This document shows positions 1 to 5,278 of a DNA stretch of 5,278 nt, piece after piece. Where the stretch lies: NCBI GenBank assembly GCA_023701165.1, contig JAMPXL010000108.1, positions 1-5,278 on the forward strand, written 5' to 3'. The translations under genes and the position numbers were made by a program. The stretch's first letter is position 1. Every line of letters begins with the position of its first letter. The DNA comes from Geothrix sp. GTDB lineage: Bacteria; Acidobacteriota; Holophagae; Holophagales; Holophagaceae. The notes under the pieces were generated by a model. It searched no databases. It was given only the letters and a program-made list of their open reading frames with translations, and was not told the origin of the DNA.

Positions 1-854
1 AGGGGGTCGCCAGCGCAGGGCCAGGAGGCGTCTTCGACCTCGAAAGCTTCCACCGGCGCGGGCCTGGGCACGCCTTCGGCCAGCCTGGAGAGGACGCCGA
101 CGCAGGCCCGGTCTAGGGTGGCCTGATCGGGCCGGGTCAGTCCCATCCGGGCCCAGGCCGGTGATTCCGCCGAAAGCGGCGAGAAGGCTCCCAGCGCCAG
201 GTCCCGGCGGAGGGGCCACGGGCTGCGGTTCCAGGCGTCCATCAGTGCCAGGATGCTCCCCGGCGCGGCGGGTACCGGCGGCAGGAGCCCGTTCTCCTTT
301 CCCGCCATCACCAGCCGCAACCGGGCGGCCTGGGCCCGGACGGGATCGATCTTGCCGGCCTTCTGGAGGGCGTCGAGGAAGGCCTGGAGGGCGGGGGTGC
401 TCTCGGTCCCGTTCAGCCGCGCCGTGGCGATGGACGCTTCCAGATGCAGATGCTTGGGCCAAGTGGCGACATCGGCAGCGCCGAGGCCGTCCAGCGCCAT
501 GAGCGCCTGCGGGCTCTTGAACCGGTTCAGGAAGAAGAGGGCCGTGAACCGCGCCTGGGGCGTGCGGGCGGCCTTCGCCTGTCCTTCCCAGGCTTCCGCC
601 GTGGGATGGTCCAGCTCCGGCGGCAGCAAACCAGGGGCGCCCGGGGCGCCGATGCGCTGAAGGGTCCGTTCCAGCCGCACCCGGTCGGCCGGGGGCAGGG
701 CGGCCTTTTCCGCTTCTGTGAAGGCCAGCGGCTGGCGGTCCCACTCGGCCCGGATGGCGTCCCGGACCGTGAACAGGGGGGGCTTCCCGAGCGCAGTGGC
801 GGCCGCCAGCGCACAGAACAGCCATTTCTGGAAAGATGGAGGAAAGAGGTTCAT
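1..854 (-). CDS. Secreted protein of unknown function, N-terminal part (runs off the left edge)
   Basis: Reading the minus strand from the ATG at 854-852 gives 284 uninterrupted codons to the window edge, with the strong G/C third-position bias of the neighbouring genes. The stop lies outside the window. The N-terminus, MNLFPPSFQK then WLFCALAAATALG, has a short charged part and a hydrophobic core, so it looks like a Sec signal peptide cleaved near residues 21-23. C14 does not sit in a good lipobox, so a lipoprotein is less likely. The rest is rich in Ala, Leu and Arg, with predicted-helical stretches (for example ARFTALFFLNRF near residue 105 and DQATLDRACVGVLSRL near 255), and could be a helical-repeat periplasmic protein. 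I recognise no family. An in-frame ATG at 878 would add eight residues (MSVPLRAN). Neither start has a clear ribosome binding site, and 854 is preferred because it leaves a normal short signal-peptide n-region. The gene is divergent from the GT9 gene, and its start codon overlaps that gene's start. Confidence 0.75.
   Translation of the reverse strand, partial: MNLFPPSFQKWLFCALAAATALGKPPLFTVRDAIRAEWDRQPLAFTEAEKAALPPADRVRLERTLQRIGAPGAPGLLPPELDHPTAEAWEGQAKAARTPQARFTALFFLNRFKSPQALMALDGLGAADVATWPKHLHLEASIATARLNGTESTPALQAFLDALQKAGKIDPVRAQAARLRLVMAGKENGLLPPVPAAPGSILALMDAWNRSPWPLRRDLALGAFSPLSAESPAWARMGLTRPDQATLDRACVGVLSRLAEGVPRPAPVEAFEVEDASWPCAGDP
838..849 (+). promoter_or_regulatory. Ribosome binding site fixing the start of the first GT9 gene
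   Basis: GGAGG at 838-842 and GAGG at 846-849 lie 10 and 3 bases before the ATG at 853. This purine-rich stretch supports 853 over the in-frame ATG at 718, which would place 45 extra residues over the divergent signal-peptide gene. The site lies inside the coding sequence of the minus-strand gene, opposite its signal-peptide codons. Confidence 0.7.
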
Positions 855-1965
855 GTTGGCTCGCAGAGGAACGGACATTCTACGGGAAGAGCTCAGGCGG
901 CGCCTGGATGCCGGGTACCAGGGCCCCCACGAGGTATGGATCCGGTGGCCCCGGCAGCTGGGGGATGTGGTCTTCGCGCTGCCCTTCTTCGGCTCCCTCC
1001 AGGCGGCCTGGAACGCCGAGGCGGCGGCCCTGGGCGTGTCCCTGCGCTGGGTGGCGGTGGGCCATGCCATCGGCGCGGCGCTTTTCTCGGAGGCGGCGCC
1101 GGATTTCATCGCTGAATCCGTCATCGAGAGCGGGGGCGTCGGCAAGCCCGATCCCTGGCACCTGCTGCGGCGCTGGCGGGAGGCTCCACCGGTCTGCGTC
1201 ATCAACCTGAGCCAGAGCGTCCGGCTGGCCCTGGGCGCCTGGATGGCCCGGGTGCCCATCCGGGGCGGGATCTCGGACAACCACCTGAGCCTGCTCTACA
1301 CGCACCCCTTCAAGTACCGCGACCTGCCGATCCACCTCGCCCAGCGGTACGAGCCGCTGCTGGAGCAGCTCACCGGCCAGCGCTACCTCCAGTGGGTCCG
1401 GATCGGACGCCACAACCTCGGTGGAGGGCGGGGCCCCGAAATCCTCCGGGCCGCGGGGTGGGCGGGCGAGCCCTACATCACGCTGGCTTTCGGCACCCGC
1501 GGCCACGTCAAGCGCTGGTTCCCGGAGACGGGGACCTGGCCGGAGCTGGCGCGCCGCCTGTCTGAGGAAGGCTACCGCTGCGTCTGGCTGGGCGGCCCCG
1601 ACGAGGTGGCCCTGGGGAAAGAAATCGCGGCCCTGGCACCGGGTTCCCTGGACCTGACGGGGAAGACGAGCCTTCCCGAGGCCTGCGCCATCCAGGAAGC
1701 GGCGGCGGGCCACGTGGCCATCGATACGGGACTGGCCCACACGGCGGCGGCCACGGGCCGGCCCACCCTCACCCTGATGGGCCACTCGCCGGAGCCCCTG
1801 ATCGCGCCGGTGGGCCCCATGGCGGTGGCCATCCGGGGATCGGCGGTGGATTCCCACCGGGGCGAGAGCGAAGGTTTCGAGACCCACGGTTCCGTTGCCC
1901 ACCGGGTGCATCCGGAGCGCGTGGTGGGGCTGCTCAAGGCCCTCATGGCCGAGGCCCGCGCGTGA
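853..1965 (+). CDS. GT9-family glycosyltransferase, heptosyltransferase I (WaaC)-like
   Basis: This 370-residue protein has the two-domain GT-B layout of the GT9 (ADP-heptose:LPS heptosyltransferase) family. The first-domain motif is WIRWPRQLGDVVFALP (residues 29-44), where D38 matches the catalytic Asp of WaaC (Asp13 in E. coli). The second domain carries FGTRGHVKRWFPE (213-225), with the Lys-Arg that contacts the nucleotide-sugar phosphate in the family, then GGPDE (247-251), LTGKTSLPEA (268-277) and AIDTGLAHTAAATG (289-302). The DTGLxH form and the following GHSPEPLIAPVG resemble WaaC more than WaaF, and there is no cysteine-rich tail. The family transfers heptose or related sugars from an ADP donor to lipid A-Kdo or core sugars at the cytoplasmic face of the inner membrane. 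About 28 residues (MLARRGTDILREEL onward) precede the first strand, more than in E. coli WaaC. The stop overlaps the next gene's GTG. The family is sure; the exact sugar and acceptor are not. Confidence 0.88.
   Translation: MLARRGTDILREELRRRLDAGYQGPHEVWIRWPRQLGDVVFALPFFGSLQAAWNAEAAALGVSLRWVAVGHAIGAALFSEAAPDFIAESVIESGGVGKPDPWHLLRRWREAPPVCVINLSQSVRLALGAWMARVPIRGGISDNHLSLLYTHPFKYRDLPIHLAQRYEPLLEQLTGQRYLQWVRIGRHNLGGGRGPEILRAAGWAGEPYITLAFGTRGHVKRWFPETGTWPELARRLSEEGYRCVWLGGPDEVALGKEIAALAPGSLDLTGKTSLPEACAIQEAAAGHVAIDTGLAHTAAATGRPTLTLMGHSPEPLIAPVGPMAVAIRGSAVDSHRGESEGFETHGSVAHRVHPERVVGLLKALMAEARA
1951..1965 (+). promoter_or_regulatory. Coupled stop/start with ribosome binding site between the two GT9 genes
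   Basis: GAGG at 1951-1954 lies 7 bases before GTG at 1962-1964. The GTG overlaps the TGA stop of the upstream gene (1963-1965) in a GTGA arrangement, which usually means translational coupling within one transcript. The next in-frame ATG (1992) would delete the first beta strand (YWVR) of the downstream protein, so GTG at 1962 is the better start. Confidence 0.65.
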
Positions 1966-3002
1966 TTCCCGAAGGCGCCTACTGGGTGCGGATGCCCCGC
2001 TTCATCGGGGATGCGGTGATGATCCACCAGGCACTGGCTCCCGTCCGGAAGCTCGGTACGCCCCTTGTGGCCTGGGGTCCGGGGAATGTCATGGAGCTGT
2101 TCGAGGGCAGCGGCGCCTTTGCGGCCTGCGTGGCCGATCCGGCCCCCCCCGGGGCCCGGGACATGGCGAGGCTCCTGCGGACGTCCCGCGCCGCCGGAGT
2201 CATCAACCTGCCGCGGAGCTCACGGGCCCTGGTGGCGGCCTTCCTCGCCAGGACGCCGCTCCGGGTGGGGTGGAGCGAGGGCGGAGGCCGCCTGCTGGCC
2301 ACGGCCCACCTCGGATTCAAGATGCAGGCCGGCCATCAGATCGGCCGGTACGGCGCGCTTCTGGCCAAGGCCTTCCCGGGCCTGCCGCCGGAAGATCCCG
2401 ATCTGTTCCGGCCCCGCGGGGAAGCCTTCGATCAGGCCTTGGCCTTGAGGCAGGAGCTCGGCGTCGGGGCCCCCTATGTCGTGCTGGCCCTCGGCGCCAA
2501 GCACTGGAACAAGCGCCTGGGGACGGCCGTGATGGTGGACCTCCTGGACCGGCTGGAGGAGGGGGGGACGGCGGTCCTGGTGCTCGGCGGCCCGCAGGAG
2601 GAGGACCAGGCCCAGGGCCGGGAGATCCTGGCCCTCCGTCCCCGGGCCAAGGTGGCCTGCGGAAAGTCGTCCCTCAGCGCCAGCGCGGCGCTGGTGGCGG
2701 ATGCCCTGGCGGTGGTGGGGAACGATTCATCGCTGTCGCACCTGGCGGCGGCCAGCGGCACCTTGGCCCTGGTGGCCTTCGGCCCGACCCTTCCCGGTGT
2801 CACCGCGCCCCGGGGGCCGAAGGCCCAGGTATTTCAGAAGGCGGGGCTGGATTGCCTCGGCTGCATGCGGTTCGATTGCCGGATCCAGACCCACGCCTGC
2901 ATGCAGCAGATCGAAACGGAACCCATGCTGGCGGCGATCCGGGCCGCGCTGCGGGACGTCACCGCTGCATCAGCGCCATCAGCCGGTCCCGGAACGCGCT
3001 AG
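1962..3002 (+). CDS. GT9-family glycosyltransferase, heptosyltransferase (WaaF-like) with Cys-rich C-terminus
   Basis: This 346-residue, GTG-started GT9 protein is a paralogue of the gene just upstream. Motifs in order are WVRMPRFIGDAVM (residues 8-20, with D17 at the catalytic Asp position), INLPRSSRAL, LALGAKHWNKRLG (175-187, with K184-R185 at the position of the family's TKRWP or TKRLP motif), LGGPQEE (208-214), GKSSL (234-238), GNDSSLSHLAAASG (253-266) and AFGPTLPGVTAP (272-283). The C-terminus carries CLGC, then C306 and C313 (all four: 298, 301, 306, 313). As I recall, this CxxC...C...C pattern occurs in many WaaF/RfaF-like GT9 proteins; its role is not clear to me. The likely job is adding a second heptose or related sugar to the inner core after the first GT9 enzyme. 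NDSSLSH has Ser where NDSGLxH is usual. The last 44 bases overlap the 3' end of the convergent GT4 gene. Confidence 0.87.
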   Translation: MIPEGAYWVRMPRFIGDAVMIHQALAPVRKLGTPLVAWGPGNVMELFEGSGAFAACVADPAPPGARDMARLLRTSRAAGVINLPRSSRALVAAFLARTPLRVGWSEGGGRLLATAHLGFKMQAGHQIGRYGALLAKAFPGLPPEDPDLFRPRGEAFDQALALRQELGVGAPYVVLALGAKHWNKRLGTAVMVDLLDRLEEGGTAVLVLGGPQEEDQAQGREILALRPRAKVACGKSSLSASAALVADALAVVGNDSSLSHLAAASGTLALVAFGPTLPGVTAPRGPKAQVFQKAGLDCLGCMRFDCRIQTHACMQQIETEPMLAAIRAALRDVTAASAPSAGPGTR

Positions 3003-4242
3003 GACTCTGGCTTTCCCGCAGGGACGCCGAGGCGGCCTCCGGGAGGTCCCGGGCCTGCAGGATGGCCCGGGCCAGCCCGTCCGCTTCCACGTCCGGGGAA
3101 ACGTAGACCGCCACCGGACCCAGCTCCGGAAAGCTGCCGATGTCCGACAGCACCAGGGGCCGGGCCATGCCCAGGAGCTGGCTGACCACACCGGAGGACT
3201 CCCCGTGGTTCGTGGGCCGGAGCTGCACGGCGACGTGGACCGAGGCCATGAGCGCCTCCAGCTGGCCGTCCGGGGGCGCATCGTGGACCTCCACCCAGGG
3301 GCGGCGGGAGGCGAGCCGGTGGCGGCTGGCGTACCGCCCCGCGCCGTAGCCCGCGAGGACCAGCCGCACGTCCCGGGACGAGGCCAGGCGGTCCATGGCC
3401 GCCACGAGGGTGGCAATGCTCTTTCCGGCGCTGAGGCCGCCGAAATGGCCCACCCTCAGGGGCGCTTCCCCGGGTTCCGGGCGGGGGCCGCTGGAAGGAG
3501 GCAGGGGGTGGAAGAGCACGTCGACCGGCAGGTCCAGGTCCCCGAGATCCTCCCGCACCTTCTGCGCGCAGTACTCGCTGTGGACGAGAATGCGCCGGGC
3601 GTGGCACAGCAGGACGAGGGGCCTGATGCCCCGGGGCGCCTCCGGACGCGGATCCCCGAACAGATCGTCCATGGACAGGGACTGTCCGGGATAGTGCTCA
3701 CGGTAGAGGGCCATCACCGCGCGGGCATCCTCCTCGAACCACCCGTTCCAGAAGCGGATGGCCTGGGCTTCATGGAGGTGCAGCCAGACCTGCTCGCCCG
3801 GCGCCTGGGCGGCGGCCCGGAGGGCGGGCGCATGGTGGGGGCTGTTGCCGGCCTCCACGATCACGGCCTGGTAGAAGGACGGAGGATGGATCCGGCCCCA
3901 GCTCTGGATGGGGAAGAAGCGCTGGCGAGGCGCGCTCGCGGCACGGGCGAGCGCTTCGATGGGTTCCAGCGGAAGGGGGGCGTAGGCATCCAGCCGCCAG
4001 CGGGCATCCGCGAAAAAACGGGCGGCAAAGGAGGCCACCCCGTTGGGGGCGGGCGGAAGGATGGACAGCAGGGCCAGGCGGGGAAGCCCCGGATCCGGGA
4101 TGGCGGCCTGCGCGGCGGCCCATGCCTCCAGGCGGGGATCGGGAGGCGCCGCATGGCGGCCCGCGAGCAGGCGCTTCAGGGACCGGGCCCAGGGCCGGAG
4201 CCGGGTCCGTTCGAAGGTTTTCATCCAGGACCGCAGGGACAT
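2959..4242 (-). CDS. GT4-family (GT-B) glycosyltransferase with variant EX7E motif
   Basis: This 427-residue retaining-type glycosyltransferase is probably cytoplasmic or peripheral to the membrane; its basic N-terminus (KTFERTRLRPWARSLKRLL) could aid membrane contact. The N-domain has SILPPAPNGVASFAARFF (residues 60-77), matching the SPLPPxxSGIADYS opening of a GT4 subgroup, then LHLHEAQAIRFW (154-165) and RILVHSEYC (217-225). The C-domain has PLRVGHFGGLSAGKSIATLV (261-280), VRLVLAGYG (292-300), QLRPTNHGESSG (340-351) and PLVLSDIGSFPELG (362-375). E348 is the first Glu of EX7E; the second position is L356. The LRxPTxGE(T/S)SG and ELP-like pattern is familiar from GT4 relatives that also lack the second Glu. 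The start at 4242 is chosen because GAGGA ends 6 bases before it; ATG at 4248 would have no spacing. The gene lies about 29 bases after the GT2 gene, likely in the same operon. The sugar is unknown. Confidence 0.85.
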   Translation of the reverse strand: MSLRSWMKTFERTRLRPWARSLKRLLAGRHAAPPDPRLEAWAAAQAAIPDPGLPRLALLSILPPAPNGVASFAARFFADARWRLDAYAPLPLEPIEALARAASAPRQRFFPIQSWGRIHPPSFYQAVIVEAGNSPHHAPALRAAAQAPGEQVWLHLHEAQAIRFWNGWFEEDARAVMALYREHYPGQSLSMDDLFGDPRPEAPRGIRPLVLLCHARRILVHSEYCAQKVREDLGDLDLPVDVLFHPLPPSSGPRPEPGEAPLRVGHFGGLSAGKSIATLVAAMDRLASSRDVRLVLAGYGAGRYASRHRLASRRPWVEVHDAPPDGQLEALMASVHVAVQLRPTNHGESSGVVSQLLGMARPLVLSDIGSFPELGPVAVYVSPDVEADGLARAILQARDLPEAASASLRESQSPSAFRDRLMALMQR

Positions 4243-4248
4243 GGCCAT

Positions 4249-4253
4249 TCCTC
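4249..4253 (-). promoter_or_regulatory. Ribosome binding site deciding the GT4 start
   Basis: On the minus strand GAGGA occupies 4253-4249. It directly abuts the ATG at 4248 but lies 6 bases before the in-frame ATG at 4242. Normal spacing therefore favours 4242, two codons downstream (MSLRSW rather than MAMSLRSW). Confidence 0.55.
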
Positions 4254-4271
4254 AGAAGCGGGGAGCCCCTT

Positions 4272-5225
4272 TCAGGTGGGGCCTCGAAGGTCGCGGGAGG
4301 AGCGGCCTTGCGCTTGGGCCTTGAAATCCCGGTAGGCGGCCCACTCCAGCCAGGCCCGCCGGAAACGGAAACGGAAGAGATACTTCTGGAGCTGGTACGC
4401 GAACCGCCGCTGGTTCGCGCGCAGGTGCGCGGGAAAGAACTCCTGGATGAAGAACCAGCGGTTCCGGCGATTGTAATACTCGACCACCGCGCTGCGAAGC
4501 CCCGATGAAAGGGATTCCTCGTGCGCCACCACCACGCTGGGGGCGGATCCGAGCTTCTTCCCCTCGCGGCGCAGAAGCAGGGAGAAGGCCACATCCTCGT
4601 AGTACAGGAAGTAATGGGGCGGGATCCACCCCACCGCCGCAGCCTCCGGAACACGCATGAACATCGAGCAGCCGTTGATGAAGGAGAGGGGATCCTCGAG
4701 GCCGGAAGGATCCGTCACCACCTCGGTATGGAAGGTGGGCAGCACGAGGCGGCCCCCGAAGATCGTGCGGCGGCCGGCGGACACCGCCGTGCCCCAGAGG
4801 CTCACCTCGGGCTGGCGCCGGGCCTCCTCCACCAGGTCCCGGCTGGATCCCTCGACGAGCAGGGTGTCGTTGTTCAGCACCCAGGCGAAGGGCACGCGGT
4901 GGCGGGCCAGGTAGGCCAGGCCCACGTTGTTGCCGCCGGCGTAGCCGAGGTTCTCCGGAACCTCCATCAGGCCGATCTGGCCTGGATCCGGAAGGACATC
5001 CGCATCTGGCGACCATTTCCGGCAGGGGATGCCGTGGCTCGCCAGGAGCGCCTCCACGGAACCTTGGGCGGCCCGGGCGTCATTCTCGATCCACAGGATC
5101 CGGGTGCCGTCGCCTTCCCGGGCCCGGAGGCTCTGGATGCACGCAAGGGTGGAACCGGGCTGGTGATAGTTCAGCACGAGGATTCCGACCACGGGCGCGG
5201 CGCTGGCTGGATCGGCCCCTGTCAT
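4272..5225 (-). CDS. GT2-family glycosyltransferase, rhamnosyltransferase (WbbL)-like
   Basis: This 317-residue GT-A fold glycosyltransferase has a length typical of WbbL-type rhamnosyltransferases. Motifs in order are GILVLNYHQPGSTLACIQSL (residues 14-33, first nucleotide-binding strand), ENLGYAGGNNVGLAY (91-105), WVLNNDT (115-121, the NND that replaces DxD for metal and nucleotide binding), NGCSMFMR (184-191), YYEDVAFSLLLRREG (208-222, with E210-D211 as the probable catalytic base region), VAHEES (233-238) and YYNRRNRWFF (250-259). The last 40 residues are basic and aromatic (KYLFRFRFRRAWLEW), with no clear transmembrane span, which suits a membrane-peripheral enzyme acting on a lipid-linked acceptor. 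Such enzymes transfer rhamnose or similar deoxysugars from a dTDP donor in O-antigen or polysaccharide assembly; the donor here is inferred from family resemblance only. The start at 5225 is secure: GGAG lies 5 bases upstream, and an in-frame TAG at 5258-5256 leaves no other ATG or GTG. Confidence 0.88.
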   Translation of the reverse strand: MTGADPASAAPVVGILVLNYHQPGSTLACIQSLRAREGDGTRILWIENDARAAQGSVEALLASHGIPCRKWSPDADVLPDPGQIGLMEVPENLGYAGGNNVGLAYLARHRVPFAWVLNNDTLLVEGSSRDLVEEARRQPEVSLWGTAVSAGRRTIFGGRLVLPTFHTEVVTDPSGLEDPLSFINGCSMFMRVPEAAAVGWIPPHYFLYYEDVAFSLLLRREGKKLGSAPSVVVAHEESLSSGLRSAVVEYYNRRNRWFFIQEFFPAHLRANQRRFAYQLQKYLFRFRFRRAWLEWAAYRDFKAQAQGRSSRDLRGPT

Positions 5226-5278
5226 CGATGCTCCGTGCCGGTCTTCGGCGATGTCCTAGCCATAAACGCGAAACTCTC
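5222..5278 (-). CDS. Possible C-terminal tail of an upstream gene
   Basis: The minus-strand frame from the window edge (5278) reads ESFAFMARTSPKTGTEHR and ends with TGA at 5224-5222. This TGA overlaps the GT2 start in an ATGA arrangement typical of operons, so the 18 codons could be the end of another gene of the same cluster. Alternatively the stretch is a short leader: the frame contains an ATG at 5263 (13 codons), and its base composition is somewhat less GC-rich than that of the genes around it, as an intergenic promoter region would be. The protein is too short to identify. Confidence 0.35.
   Translation of the reverse strand, partial: ESFAFMARTSPKTGTEHR
5231..5234 (-). promoter_or_regulatory. 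Ribosome binding site of the GT2 gene
   Basis: GGAG on the minus strand (5234-5231) is followed by CATCG and then the ATG at 5225, a spacing of 5 bases. It supports the start given for the GT2 gene. Confidence 0.5.

Noticed and set aside
718..852. A 45-residue N-terminal extension of the first GT9 protein starting at ATG 718.
   Set aside because: There is no ribosome binding site before 718. The added residues have no counterpart in GT9 proteins and lie over the divergent gene's coding sequence, while 853 has a strong GGAGG.
161..1115. Plus-strand open frames of 113, 135 and 223 codons across the left part of the window.
   Set aside because: Their translations are Arg/Pro/Gly-rich without motifs. 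The minus strand here carries a continuous, well-biased frame with a signal peptide, and the last part lies under the GT9 gene in another frame.
880..1911. A 343-codon minus-strand open frame opposite the first GT9 gene.
   Set aside because: The plus strand shows clear GT9 motifs over the same DNA. The minus-strand translation is a His/Arg/Gly/Pro-rich mixture with no recognisable motif, as expected from the complement of a gene with high third-position GC.
2900..3010. A terminator between the convergent genes.
   Set aside because: The genes overlap here, and I found no GC-rich hairpin followed by a T-run on either strand.
2701..4335. A 544-codon plus-strand open frame opposite the GT4 gene.
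   Set aside because: It crosses the end of the second GT9 gene out of frame and is antisense to the well-supported GT4 gene. Its sequence is compositionally biased and shows no domain.
3770..5016. Long minus-strand frames of 254 and 294 codons overlapping the GT2 and GT4 genes.
   Set aside because: They are shifted-frame shadows: Pro/Arg/Gly-rich translations with no motif, while the adjacent frame holds every GT2 or GT4 signature.

Overview
The window is a high-GC, densely coding stretch from a Gram-negative-type bacterium. Four of its genes are glycosyltransferases of the kinds that build lipopolysaccharide core, O-antigen or other cell-surface glycans. Two belong to the GT9 (heptosyltransferase/ADP-heptose) family, which is characteristic of organisms with an outer membrane. 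Strong GC bias at third codon positions and the protein style would fit an Acidobacteriota (Holophaga/Geothrix-like), Myxococcota or deltaproteobacterial genome. This is inference from composition and family content only, and no marker gene fixes the taxon.

Layout. (1) Positions 1-854, minus strand: the N-terminal 284 codons of a protein that runs off the left edge. It starts with a probable signal peptide and is otherwise an unrecognised, mostly helical protein. (2) Positions 853-3002, plus strand: two GT9 glycosyltransferase genes in tandem, coupled by a 4-base GTGA stop/start overlap. The first has a WaaC-like DTGLxH signature. The second has the four-cysteine C-terminal tail seen in many WaaF/RfaF-like proteins. 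(3) Positions 2959-5225, minus strand: a GT2 (rhamnosyltransferase-like) gene followed by a GT4 gene, about 29 bases apart and probably one operon. (4) Positions 5222-5278, minus strand: an open frame ending in TGA over the GT2 start (ATGA), possibly the tail of one more upstream gene.

The genes probably act one after another at the cytoplasmic face of the inner membrane. The GT9 pair would add heptose-like sugars to the inner core, and the GT2 and GT4 enzymes would add further sugars. Donor and acceptor sugars cannot be read from the sequence.

The architecture is very tight. The divergent genes at 852-855 share a CATG that holds both start codons. The convergent genes at 2959-3002 overlap tail to tail by 44 bases. 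There is no non-coding stretch longer than about 30 bases, so any promoter or terminator inside the window must lie within coding sequence. I found no RNA gene, mobile element, CRISPR array or convincing terminator, and no evidence of a wholly new system. The points worth a second look are the overlapping gene ends, the variant GT4 motif and the unassigned secreted protein.
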